Assembly: GCF_008329905.1 (NCBI RefSeq)
Contig: NZ_CP032155.1
Location: 4,836,001 to 4,900,000 of the forward strand
Length of the DNA stretch: 64,000 nucleotides
Direction: 5' to 3'
From: Mycobacterium sp. ELW1
GTDB taxonomy: Bacteria; Actinomycetota; Actinomycetes; Mycobacteriales; Mycobacteriaceae
Shown here: piece by piece, positions 20,428 to 29,208 of the stretch
Layout: every line of letters starts with the position of its first letter
Numbering within the stretch: the stretch's first letter is position 1
Program-made: the position numbers and the translations under genes
Notes under the pieces: generated by a model
What the model was told of the DNA's origin: nothing
The model's input: the letters and a program-made list of their open reading frames with translations, nothing else
Databases searched by the model: none

Positions 20428-21114
20428 GTGAGCAAGATCAAGGTGCTGGTGATCGACGACGAGCCGCAGATCCTGCGGGCGTTGCGGATCAATCTGAGCG
20501 TGCGCGGCTACGAGGTGATCACCGCCGCCACCGGCGCGGCGGCGCTGAAGGCCGCCGCAGAACAACGGCCCGACGTCATCGTGCTGGACCTCGGGCTGCC
20601 CGATATGGACGGCATCGAGGTGCTCGGCGGGCTGCGCGGCTGGCTCACCGCACCGGTGATCGTGCTGTCGGCCCGCACCGACTCCGCGGAAAAGGTGGAC
20701 GCTCTCGACGCCGGGGCCGACGACTACGTGACCAAGCCGTTCGGGATGGACGAGTTCCTGGCCCGGCTGCGCGCGGCGGTGCGTCGAGGCGCGGCGGCAT
20801 CGGAGACCGACGAGCCGGTCATCGAAACCGATTCGTTCACAGTCGATCTGGCCGCCAAGAAGGTGATCAAGAACGGCGCCGAGGTCCACCTGACCCCCAC
20901 CGAGTGGGGCATGCTCGAGATGCTGGTGCGCAACCGCGGCAAGCTGGTGGGCCGGGAGGAGTTGCTCAAAGAGGTGTGGGGCCAGGCGTATGCCAAGGAG
21001 ACCCATTATCTGCGGGTGTACCTGGCGCAGCTGCGCCGCAAGCTGGAGGACGACCCATCGCATCCGCGGCACCTGCTGACCGAAGCGGGCATGGGCTACC
21101 GGTTCGAGCAGTGA
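20428..21114 (+). CDS. kdpE: Response regulator KdpE
   Basis: 228 aa, GTG start directly after the kdpD stop. OmpR-type: receiver with Asp10/Asp11, phospho-acceptor Asp54 (VLDLGLPDMDG), Lys in TKPFGMDEFLARL, and a C-terminal winged helix (VHLTPTEWGMLEMLVRNRGK, ETHYLRVYLAQLRRKLEDDP). Partner of KdpD; it activates the kdp operon when K+ is scarce. Because it is co-directional with kdpFABC, it may be auto-amplified with the pump. Confidence 0.95.
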   Translation: MSKIKVLVIDDEPQILRALRINLSVRGYEVITAATGAAALKAAAEQRPDVIVLDLGLPDMDGIEVLGGLRGWLTAPVIVLSARTDSAEKVDALDAGADDYVTKPFGMDEFLARLRAAVRRGAAASETDEPVIETDSFTVDLAAKKVIKNGAEVHLTPTEWGMLEMLVRNRGKLVGREELLKEVWGQAYAKETHYLRVYLAQLRRKLEDDPSHPRHLLTEAGMGYRFEQ

Positions 21115-21187
21115 GGGTGGCCCGGCCAGGCCAGATCTGGCGCGCGCGGACCGCCCGCAGCACGGCCGCCGGGCCAATACTGACGCG

Positions 21188-21379
21188 ATGCACATCTCCG
21201 TCGATTACCGGCTGTGTGAAGGCCACGGGCAGTGCCTGATGGCCGCACCGGAACTGTTCGATCTTCCTGACGGGGCCGAACAGGTTGTCGTACTGGAGCC
21301 CAATCCGCCTGAGCGCGAACGTGATCGCGCGATCCGGGCTGCCGCGATTTGCCCGGCCCTGGCGATCAGCGTCAGCTGA
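21188..21379 (+). CDS. Small 3Fe-4S type ferredoxin
   Basis: 63 aa. Cluster ligands CEGHGQC (Cys10, His13 in place of the usual second Cys, Cys16) and Cys55 in the ICPALAISV end. The His substitution is characteristic of actinobacterial ferredoxins that carry one 3Fe-4S or His-ligated cluster and deliver electrons to cytochrome P450s. A P450 lies 2.1 kb downstream on the same strand, a likely but unproven partner, with a two-component pair between them. It ends convergently with the LuxR-type regulator with an 8-nt overlap. Confidence 0.9.
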   Translation: MHISVDYRLCEGHGQCLMAAPELFDLPDGAEQVVVLEPNPPERERDRAIRAAAICPALAISVS

Positions 21380-22058
21380 GCCGCTCGGCGTCTGCGAGGT
21401 CGTCGAGCACGCGGTAGCGACCGGCCATGGCCGCCGCGGCGATCCGGTTCGTCACTCCCAGCTTGTGCAGCAGCGCGGCGACCATTCGCTTGGCGGTGCG
21501 CTCCGAGACCAGCATCCGCGCCGCGATATCGGTGGTCTCCATGCCGGTGGCCAGCAGAGTCCACAACCGCAGGTCCTGGTCGGAGAGACCATCCAACAAC
21601 GCCGACGGCGGCCTGCGGGTGTTGTTCAGCAGCGCATCGAGCAGTGTCCGGTCCACCACACACAGACCCTCGGCGATAGTCCACAACGGCCCGGCCAATG
21701 CTTCCGGCCGTGCCGTCTTCGGAAGGAAGCCGTCGGCGCCGGCACGTAACGCCTCTTCGGCCAGGCCCATATCGTCGGTGCCCGACAAGGCCAGGATCCG
21801 AGTCGTGGGATGGCGCGCCTTGATGTGCCGGATCGCGGCCACCCCACCGAGTGGCGGCATCGTGAGGTCGATGATGGCGACGTCCGCCTGGCAACCGGCC
21901 ACCAGATCAGCGGCCTCTTCGACGTGGGTGGTCTGGCCGCCGACGGTGAACAGCTCACCCCACTCTCGGGTGAGCAGCAAGGCCAGGCCCTGGGCGAACA
22001 GCTCGTGGTCATCGACGATGACCACGACGATCTTCGCTCCCCGGACGTGGGCGTTCAT
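21372..22058 (-). CDS. LuxR/NarL-type response regulator
   Basis: 228 aa from ATG 22058; the open frame further upstream is a shadow of the divergent kinase. Receiver: DDH near residue 16-18, phospho-acceptor Asp64 (AIIDLTMPPLGG), Lys in GFLPKTARPEAL. C-terminal NarL-type helix-turn-helix: LSDQDLRLWTLLATGMETTD, IAARMLVSERTAKRMVAALL, HKLGVTNRIAAAAM. A TAGCAT -10-like hexamer 7 nt before the ATG suggests a leaderless mRNA. The neighbour kinase starts 37 nt away on the other strand, so the two share a bidirectional promoter. Targets unknown; the ferredoxin and P450 are adjacent candidates. Confidence 0.9.
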   Translation of the reverse strand: MNAHVRGAKIVVVIVDDHELFAQGLALLLTREWGELFTVGGQTTHVEEAADLVAGCQADVAIIDLTMPPLGGVAAIRHIKARHPTTRILALSGTDDMGLAEEALRAGADGFLPKTARPEALAGPLWTIAEGLCVVDRTLLDALLNNTRRPPSALLDGLSDQDLRLWTLLATGMETTDIAARMLVSERTAKRMVAALLHKLGVTNRIAAAAMAGRYRVLDDLADAERLS

Positions 22059-22065
22059 TGCCGCG

Positions 22066-22071
22066 ATGCTA
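22066..22071 (-). promoter_or_regulatory. Candidate -10 for the LuxR-type regulator
   Basis: TAGCAT on the minus strand, fitting TANNNT, 7 nt before the ATG at 22058; predicts a leaderless transcript. Confidence 0.4.
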
Positions 22072-22081
22072 GACCCAACCT

Positions 22082-22087
22082 TAGGGT
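22082..22087 (+). promoter_or_regulatory. Candidate -10 for the divergent histidine kinase
   Basis: TAGGGT, fitting TANNNT, exactly 7 nt before the kinase GTG (22095). With the opposing hexamer at 22066-22071 it places two back-to-back promoters inside a 36-nt spacer, so each -35 region falls within or beyond the other gene's start. Confidence 0.4.
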
Positions 22088-22094
22088 CAGCCGG

Positions 22095-23384
22095 GTGAGA
22101 CCGCTCGATCGATTGACCAACACCGACGACGGCTACGCCCTCGCCCGCACCGTGGTCGCGGTGCGCACCGCGATCGTCGTGTCGATCGGGGTCATCCTGC
22201 TCATCGGGCCGGCTTGGGCCCGCGAGCATGCGCAGGCGACGTTCGCCGTCCTCGGCGCCGCGCTGGTGTACGCCGCGATACTCATGGCCAATGCCCAGTT
22301 GGAGGTGCGGCGCACCCGTTACTCGTGGCTGATCACCGTCCTCGACTCGGGTTTCACCCTGGCCGTCGTCGGTCTCACCGGCGGCGCGTACAGCCCGGTG
22401 GTGGCGGTGCCGGTCGCCGTGATCGTCGCGTCGGCGGCCCGGCTCTCGTTCGCCGAGGCACTGACGGCCGCCGTCCTGTTCAGCACGGCGTTCATCCCGA
22501 TCGCGCTGAAAACCTCGCCCCAGAACCCGTTCTCGGTTTCGCCGGGCGTGCAGACCGGTTGGTGGGCGTTCTTCGTGGTCTGTATCGCCATCATCACCGC
22601 GGGGCTCTCCGCGCTGGCCGAACGCGAGCACCGCTCCCGGGTCCGCGCGCTCGTGGAGGCCGAGGCCGAGCACGCCGCGGCCGAGGAAGAACGGGACCTA
22701 CGCGCCAGGCTTTTGCGGTCCTACCAGTCCCAGCAGGACGGGCTCCAGGTCCTGGTCCACGAGTTCCGCACCCCGATCGCCTCGCTCGAGGCCCTGATGA
22801 GTGCTCTCACCTCGGCGCCGCCGATGTCGTCAGCCGACCGCGACACCAGTCTGCAGCTCGCGGAGCGCCACGTGCATCATCTCGCCGACATGATCGAGGC
22901 GCTCTCCGACGTCGCGTTGAGCCGGCGGCCCACGTTCTCGTCCGGCCGGCTCCGGCGCGTGGACGTCGGCGATGTCGTCACCTCGGCCGGTGCCGCCGTC
23001 GGCCTCACAGGTCCTCGGCTGCGGGTGACGTCGACCGGCGACCTGGGCGCCGTCGTCATCAACGCCCAGGGACTGCGGCGGGTGCTGACCAATTTGTTGG
23101 AGAACGCATCCCGGCACAGCCGCGACGCCCCGGTGGACGTCACCTGCGCCCGTGACGGAGACGAACTGGTGATCGCGGTGCTCGACCGCGGGCCCGGCAT
23201 TCCCGTCGAAAACCTCGGCGAACTGACGGCCAAATACGTCAGCACCGGCGGTCAGCGCGGCACCGCCGGATTGGGTCTGTGGATCGTGCAGCAGATCGTC
23301 GAGGCGATGGGCGGTCGCGTCGACTTCGCCACACGCGACGGCGGCGGCCTGTCGGTGACCTTCCGGGCGCCCATCGAGTCCTGA
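22095..23384 (+). CDS. Membrane sensor histidine kinase
   Basis: 429 aa from GTG 22095. Four to five membrane helices (about residues 22-42, 47-66, 80-97, 102-140, 155-175) with almost no extracytoplasmic loop, then a coiled linker rich in Glu/Ala (175-215), H-box LVHEFRTPIAS (His222) of the HisKA type, and a HATPase with LTNLLENASRHS, DRGPGIP and GTAGLGLWIVQQ. Adjacent and divergent to a NarL-type regulator, which usually pairs with HisKA_3 rather than HisKA kinases; the pairing is therefore suggested by location only. The signal is likely sensed in the membrane. Confidence 0.9.
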   Translation: MRPLDRLTNTDDGYALARTVVAVRTAIVVSIGVILLIGPAWAREHAQATFAVLGAALVYAAILMANAQLEVRRTRYSWLITVLDSGFTLAVVGLTGGAYSPVVAVPVAVIVASAARLSFAEALTAAVLFSTAFIPIALKTSPQNPFSVSPGVQTGWWAFFVVCIAIITAGLSALAEREHRSRVRALVEAEAEHAAAEEERDLRARLLRSYQSQQDGLQVLVHEFRTPIASLEALMSALTSAPPMSSADRDTSLQLAERHVHHLADMIEALSDVALSRRPTFSSGRLRRVDVGDVVTSAGAAVGLTGPRLRVTSTGDLGAVVINAQGLRRVLTNLLENASRHSRDAPVDVTCARDGDELVIAVLDRGPGIPVENLGELTAKYVSTGGQRGTAGLGLWIVQQIVEAMGGRVDFATRDGGGLSVTFRAPIES

Positions 23385-23514
23385 CACTGGCCCCCGCAGG
23401 CCAGCGATTGGCACGCGCGCCGGTCCCGTGCCGGGCCGGCGATGGTGACCATGGGTGCGACGCCGACGTGACGCGAACCACACCAACGCACGCGGCGACG
23501 ACGAGAGGACGCCG

Positions 23515-24789
23515 ATGACCGCCCCCACCACCGCGCCCACCCACGGTGAGATCGACCTGAGTGCCCGCTCGTTCTGGGCCAAGCACCCCGACGAACGCGA
23601 TCAGGCCTTCGCCGTCCTGCGCAGGGAAAACCCGGTGCCGTGGAGCCGTCCCGCCGAGTCCGACCTGCTGCCGCCGGAACTCAACACCCACGGGTTCTGG
23701 TCGTTGACCAAGCAGGAGGACATCCGGATGGCGAGCCGCCATCCGGAGATCTTCTCGTCGGCCCAGGGCATCACGATGGAGGACTTCGCCCCCGAGGCGA
23801 TCGAGGTCGCGCAGTCCTTCATCGCGATGGACGCACCGCGGCACGCCCAGCTGCGCGGCATCACCATGGACGCCTTCAAACCCAAGAACATGCGGCGGCT
23901 GGAGAGCTGGGTTCGCGGGCATGCGCGCGACCTTGTCACCGAGATGTCGCACCTCGGCGAGGGCGACTTCGTCGACCTCGTGTCGGTGAAGCTGCCCGCG
24001 CGCATCTTCGGGAGCTTCTTCGGTCTGCCCGAAGGAGAGATCCGTGACAAGGCGACGAACGCCGCGCAGCGGTTGCTCGGCTGGACCGATCCGCGGGTCC
24101 GCGGTGACCAGGGCGAGCTCGAATTGTTCATGGGCGCAGTCATGGATCTGCACGCGGTGGCCGCGGAGCTGATCCCGCAGCGCCGCGCCGAGCCGGGCGA
24201 GGACCTGCTGACCTGGATGGTGCAGGCCGAGTTCGACGGCAAGAAGATGACCGACGACGAACTCAAGGCGTTCTTCGTGCTGCTGGCCGTCGCCTCCAAC
24301 GACACCACCCGGCACGCCTCCGCACAGGCCATCTACGCGTTCTCGAGGTTCCCGGATCAGAAGGCGTTGCTCGTCGAGGACATCGAGGGGCGCATCGACA
24401 CCGCGGTCGAAGAGGTGTTGCGCTGGTCGTCACCGCTGCTGCACATGCGCCGCACCGCAACCCGGGACGTCACCGTGCGGGGCTCGGAGATCAAGGCCGG
24501 CGACAAGGTCGTGTTGTGGTACATCTCCGGTAATCGCGATGAGGATGTCTTCACCGACCCGTTCACCTTCGACATCCTGCGAAACCCTAATCCCCACATC
24601 GCATTCGGCGGCGGCGGGCCACATTTCTGTCTCGGCGGCGCGTTGGCCAGAACGATGCTGCGGTCGCTGCTCACCGAGGTGTACACCCGCATCCCGGACA
24701 TCTGCGCACCGCGGCCTGAGTTCCAGATCGCCAACTTCATCAACGGCATCAACCGCCTGCCCGCCACCTGGACACCCGAAAAGCGCTGA
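23515..24789 (+). CDS. Cytochrome P450
   Basis: 424 aa from ATG 23515. Heme-binding loop FGGGGPHFCLGGALAR with Cys372 as the thiolate ligand; I-helix ASNDTTRHA with the oxygen-activating Thr pair; K-helix ExxR (EEVLRW); VRGSEIKAGDKVVLWYISGN. A soluble bacterial class I P450 that needs a ferredoxin; the 3Fe-4S ferredoxin at 21188 is near. The N-terminus MTAPTTAPTHGEIDLSARSF and general layout resemble mycobacterial CYPs acting on sterols or lipids, but I cannot assign a CYP number or substrate. The remnant of an alcohol dehydrogenase follows at 18 nt. Confidence 0.93.
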   Translation: MTAPTTAPTHGEIDLSARSFWAKHPDERDQAFAVLRRENPVPWSRPAESDLLPPELNTHGFWSLTKQEDIRMASRHPEIFSSAQGITMEDFAPEAIEVAQSFIAMDAPRHAQLRGITMDAFKPKNMRRLESWVRGHARDLVTEMSHLGEGDFVDLVSVKLPARIFGSFFGLPEGEIRDKATNAAQRLLGWTDPRVRGDQGELELFMGAVMDLHAVAAELIPQRRAEPGEDLLTWMVQAEFDGKKMTDDELKAFFVLLAVASNDTTRHASAQAIYAFSRFPDQKALLVEDIEGRIDTAVEEVLRWSSPLLHMRRTATRDVTVRGSEIKAGDKVVLWYISGNRDEDVFTDPFTFDILRNPNPHIAFGGGGPHFCLGGALARTMLRSLLTEVYTRIPDICAPRPEFQIANFINGINRLPATWTPEKR

Positions 24790-24806
24790 AAAATCAGGAG
24801 AATCGC

Positions 24807-24927
24807 ATGAAGACCAAGGCCGCAGTGCTGTGGGGCCTGCACCCGTGAGTACTCGCTGGAGGACATCAACCAGGGCTATGCCGACATGCACGCCGGAGTC
24901 AATCTGCGCGGCCTGATCCGCTTCTGA
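24807..24927 (+). pseudogene. Remnant of zinc-type (NDMA-dependent-like) alcohol dehydrogenase
   Basis: After a good ribosome site (CAGGAG at 24795-24800) an ORF begins MKTKAAVLWGL, the typical start of actinobacterial NDMA-dependent alcohol dehydrogenases, but stops after 13 codons. In the next frame, from 24847, comes EYSLEDINQGYADMHAGVNL and RGLIRF before a stop, which is the typical end of the same family. About 330 residues between them are missing, so one internal deletion of roughly 1 kb fused the two ends out of frame. The whole gene probably once formed an operon with the P450. No function is left. Confidence 0.8.
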
Positions 24928-24961
24928 CCCGGCACTTCACGCGCGGTCCCGCACTCGCTAT

Positions 24962-24977
24962 TGTGAGGTGGGTCACA
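24962..24977 (+). promoter_or_regulatory. CRP-type palindrome upstream of Cys/His-rich peptide
   Basis: TGTGA, six bases, TCACA: an exact match to the CRP consensus, including the form described for mycobacterial CRP (Rv3676). It ends 3 nt before the AAGGAG ribosome site and 19 nt before the ATG, so a bound protein would sit at or just downstream of a likely transcription start and might repress. Identity of the binding protein is inference. Confidence 0.55.
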
Positions 24978-24996
24978 TCAAAGGAGATGGTCTGCG

Positions 24997-25107
24997 ATGC
25001 ACGTTTTGCCTGCCAAACACACGGGTGGCTGCACCTGCCGCTGTAACGCCTGCGACGGCGGTCACCACTGCCACAACATCGGCAGCGGCTGCAAGGTCAA
25101 GCTCTAA
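24997..25107 (+). CDS. 36-residue Cys/His-rich peptide, metallothionein-like
   Basis: 36 aa, start ATG 24997 with AAGGAG 10 nt upstream. The sequence MHVLPAKHTGGCTCRCNACD and GGHHCHNIGSGCKVKL has six Cys (12, 14, 16, 19, 25, 32) and five His, arranged CxCxCxxC then HHCH. That density and spacing suit tight binding of soft or borderline metals (Cu, Zn, Cd). It is not MymT, the known mycobacterial Cu metallothionein, which has a different sequence. The gene lies alone between the alcohol dehydrogenase remnant and a DUF4383 gene, with a CRP-type palindrome before it. No signal peptide. Function is unassigned. Confidence 0.7.
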   Translation: MHVLPAKHTGGCTCRCNACDGGHHCHNIGSGCKVKL

Positions 25108-25152
25108 CCGACCGGCCCCGCGCCTGCGGGTTGACCGCCCGTATTGACGGGT

Positions 25153-25659
25153 ATGCAGACCCCCATGGAGACGGCCCGTTCTGGCAGGCTCCAGCGGGCT
25201 CGGGTCGGCCTGCTGGCGGTACAGGGAGCCGCGGTGTTGGTCGCCGCGGCATTCCTCGCCGTCGCGATCGCGGGCTTCATCCCTGGGCTGACCACCCGTC
25301 TGGACCAGTTGCACTGGGCACACGGGTCACGGTCCGAGCTGTTCGGCGTCTTCGGGGTGTCGGTGGTGCACAACCTGGTGCACCTGGCCTTCGGGGTGGC
25401 GGGCCTGGTGCTCGCCCGCACGTTCGCCCGAGCGCGGGCGTACCTGATCGGCGGCGGGCTGATCTTCTTGGGCCTGTGGATCTACGGTTTGCTCATCGAC
25501 TTGTCCGGTCCGCGAAACATCTTGCCGCTCAACGATGCCGACAACTGGCTCCACCTGGCCATCGGGGTGGTCATGGTCGTGCTGGGGCTGACGCTCGCCG
25601 GCACCAAGACACCGACCGGTGCCGACGGCGAACCGTTGGTGTTGCCCGAAGACGAGTGA
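25153..25659 (+). CDS. DUF4383 membrane protein
   Basis: 168 aa from ATG 25153; a TTG at 25144 would add three residues. Four membrane helices (about residues 17-45, 65-87, 93-118, 130-150). Motifs VHNLVHLAFGVAGL and NWLHLAIGVVMVVLGL, with conserved HxxxH-like histidines inside helices, are diagnostic of DUF4383. Family function unknown. It ends 7 nt before the convergent ppx stop. Confidence 0.82.
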   Translation: MQTPMETARSGRLQRARVGLLAVQGAAVLVAAAFLAVAIAGFIPGLTTRLDQLHWAHGSRSELFGVFGVSVVHNLVHLAFGVAGLVLARTFARARAYLIGGGLIFLGLWIYGLLIDLSGPRNILPLNDADNWLHLAIGVVMVVLGLTLAGTKTPTGADGEPLVLPEDE

Positions 25660-25666
25660 GGGCCGC

Positions 25667-26635
25667 TCAGGCGAGCGAGAGCGCGATGCCGTCGAGGATG
25701 TCGTGCTCGCTGACCACCAGTTCGTCGATCCCGGCCCGCTGCCCCAGCGCATGGGCGAGTTCCTCGACGACGATCGAACCGCCACCGATGACGTCGACGC
25801 GACCCTCGTGCATCGGGCCGAGCGCGGCGCGCTGCTTGCGGGTCATCCCGACGAGTTGTTCGCACACTGCCAGCAAGTCCGGAAAGCCGACCCGCGACAG
25901 GTGGATCGCCGCCGGATCGTAGGTGGTCATACGGTGGGCCAGCGCGGCGATCGTGGTGAAGGTCCCCGCCACCCCCACCCAGGTCGCGGCCTGCTCCACC
26001 GGCACCACCCGCAGTGCCTCGCCGAGACGTTCCCGCACCACCTCGCGGGCGGCGGCGATCTCGGCCGCGGTCGGCGGATCGGAGTGTAAACAGCGTTCGG
26101 TGAGCCGCACGCATCCGATGTCGGCGGAGAAGCTGGCCTGCACGCCGCCGGCGCGCACCCCGTTGCCCAGCACCACCTCGGTCGAGCCGCCGCCGAGGTC
26201 GACCACAACGAACGGCGCTGCGGCGTGAGCGAGTTCGCCCACCGCGCCGTTGAACGACAGCTCGGCTTCCTCGTGCCCGGTGATCACCTCCGCGACCGCA
26301 CCGGGCACCACCGGGTCCAGCACCTCGGCGGTCATCGCGAAGAACACGTCACGATTGGCCGCATCGCGAGTCGCCGACGTCGCCACCATCCGTACCTTGC
26401 CGACGCCGAATTGCTTGAGCAGCGCGGCGTAGTCGACCAGCGCCGCCTGCGTGCGGGCCAGCGCGTCAGGGGCGAATTGCCCTGTGGCGTCCACACCTTG
26501 ACCCAGCCGAACGATGCGCATCTCCCGGTGCACATCGTGCAGCCGGTCCCCGGCGAGGTCTGCGATCAGCAGCCGGATCGAGTTGGTGCCGCAGTCGATG
26601 GCCGCAACCCGGTTCGTCTCTACGTTGATGTCCAC
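25667..26635 (-). CDS. ppx: Exopolyphosphatase, Ppx/GppA family
   Basis: 322 aa from GTG 26635; the frame extends 41 codons further but as a DUF501 shadow. It hydrolyses polyphosphate or pppGpp-type substrates. The actin-like ATPase fold motifs are present: VAAIDCGTNSIRLLIADLAG at the N-terminus, GHEEAELSFNGAV, and VVDLGGGSTEVVLG as second phosphate loop. Single domain, as in Rv1026 (about 319 aa), lacking the C-terminal HD-like domain of E. coli Ppx. It overlaps the DUF501 gene by 16 nt and belongs to the eno-ftsB-DUF501-ppx cluster. Confidence 0.9.
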   Translation of the reverse strand: MDINVETNRVAAIDCGTNSIRLLIADLAGDRLHDVHREMRIVRLGQGVDATGQFAPDALARTQAALVDYAALLKQFGVGKVRMVATSATRDAANRDVFFAMTAEVLDPVVPGAVAEVITGHEEAELSFNGAVGELAHAAAPFVVVDLGGGSTEVVLGNGVRAGGVQASFSADIGCVRLTERCLHSDPPTAAEIAAAREVVRERLGEALRVVPVEQAATWVGVAGTFTTIAALAHRMTTYDPAAIHLSRVGFPDLLAVCEQLVGMTRKQRAALGPMHEGRVDVIGGGSIVVEELAHALGQRAGIDELVVSEHDILDGIALSLA

Positions 26636-27117
26636 TCCTCGTTGTCCAGGATTCCCGCCATCCCCGGCTCGGCGGCCAGCACGGCCAGCGCCTCGTCGCC
26701 AAATGGGTTGACGCCCCTGCCTTTTGCCAGTGAATGCGCGATCACCACGTGCAGACACTTGACGCGGTCGGGCATACCTCCCCCGGTGAACGTGGTTCCC
26801 AGTGCCTCGATCGCGTCGCGTTCGGCCAGGTATGACTCGTGCGCCCGCCGGTAGGCGGCAGCCAGCTCCGGGTCCTGAGCCAGCCGCTCACTCATGTCGC
26901 GCATCAGCCCGTCGGACTCCAGCCGGCTCGCCGCGGCGGTCAGCACCGGATGGGTCAGGTAGTACAGCGTCGGGAACGGGGTGCCGTCCGGCAGTCGGGG
27001 CGCGGTCTTGACCACGGCCGGTTCACCGTTGGGGCAGCGATAGGCGATCTCCAGTACGCCGCGCGGCTCGCGCCCGAGCTGCCGCGCCACCGCGTCGAGA
27101 TCGGCGGGATCAACCAC
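26620..27117 (-). CDS. DUF501 family protein
   Basis: 165 aa. DUF501 is a small actinobacterial-enriched domain of unknown function, commonly between ftsB-like and ppx genes as here (Rv1025 position). Visible: DLDAVARQLGREPRGVLEIA, YRCPNGEPAVVKTAPRLPDG, PFPTLYYLTHPVLTAAASRL and TFTGGGMPDRVKCLHVVIAH. No transmembrane helix or signal. It overlaps the genes on either side (8 and 16 nt), implying coupled translation. Confidence 0.88.
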   Translation of the reverse strand: MVDPADLDAVARQLGREPRGVLEIAYRCPNGEPAVVKTAPRLPDGTPFPTLYYLTHPVLTAAASRLESDGLMRDMSERLAQDPELAAAYRRAHESYLAERDAIEALGTTFTGGGMPDRVKCLHVVIAHSLAKGRGVNPFGDEALAVLAAEPGMAGILDNEEWTST

Positions 27118-27805
27118 CGGGCGCCGGGGGTGGTGCTGGGCCGGGTTCCGCCGGCGGCCCGGGATCGGCGGACGGGACCGGCGGCGGCCCGTGCGGAGTG
27201 TCGGCGATGGTGTGCCACAACGAGGTGTACCAGGGATCGGTGCTGCGCACCGGTGCGGCCGCCGGGCCGGTATCGGGTGTGACGACGGCTCCCGGCGGCA
27301 GCTGCACCTGGTAGGGAATGTCGCCGGGCATCACGAAGCCGAGCCGCTCACGGGCCTGTGCCGCGATGTACACCGGATCACCCAACTTGGCCTTCTGCGA
27401 CTCCAGATCGGCGATCTGCTCACGCAGCGCGGCCTCTGACGCGGCGAGCTGCTTCATCTCGGTGCGCTGCGCGAAGTACGTGCGCACCGGACCGGCGATG
27501 GTCAGGGTGAGCACGCAGACCACCGCCGCCAGGATGGCCGCACGGCGTGCGGTGAAGCCCAGCCGCTGTTCACTCTGGCGCTCCGCCGACGCCGCGATGG
27601 CGCGGCGGACCGGTTCGGTGACCGTGTGTCCGGTCTCGGGCGCCGCAGGCGCACCAACTCCGACCACCTCCGGTTTGGCTCTGGCCTCGGTGGGACGGGG
27701 ATCTTTTTTGGCCGACGGCGACGTGCGCGAGCGGACACGACCCGCGCCCCCCGGCCGGGAGGCCGGTGAGCGTCGCTTCGAGTCGGGCCGCTTGCTTTCC
27801 GCCAC
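27110..27805 (-). CDS. FtsB/DivIC-like septum formation protein
   Basis: 231 aa. Basic, disordered N-terminal cytoplasmic part (residues 1-100, Pro/Arg/Lys-rich), one membrane helix (about 102-122, RRAAILAAVVCVLTLTIAGP), then a coiled coil (LAASEAALREQIADLESQKA) and the ARERLGFVMPGDIPYQV motif of the family, ending in a Pro-rich tail. A divisome component that bridges FtsL and FtsQ at the septum; Rv1024 counterpart, downstream of eno. Confidence 0.9.
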   Translation of the reverse strand: MAESKRPDSKRRSPASRPGGAGRVRSRTSPSAKKDPRPTEARAKPEVVGVGAPAAPETGHTVTEPVRRAIAASAERQSEQRLGFTARRAAILAAVVCVLTLTIAGPVRTYFAQRTEMKQLAASEAALREQIADLESQKAKLGDPVYIAAQARERLGFVMPGDIPYQVQLPPGAVVTPDTGPAAAPVRSTDPWYTSLWHTIADTPHGPPPVPSADPGPPAEPGPAPPPAPGG

Positions 27806-27828
27806 AGTCTCTTTCGGATCTCTGGAGG

Positions 27829-29208
<1,380 letters not shown>

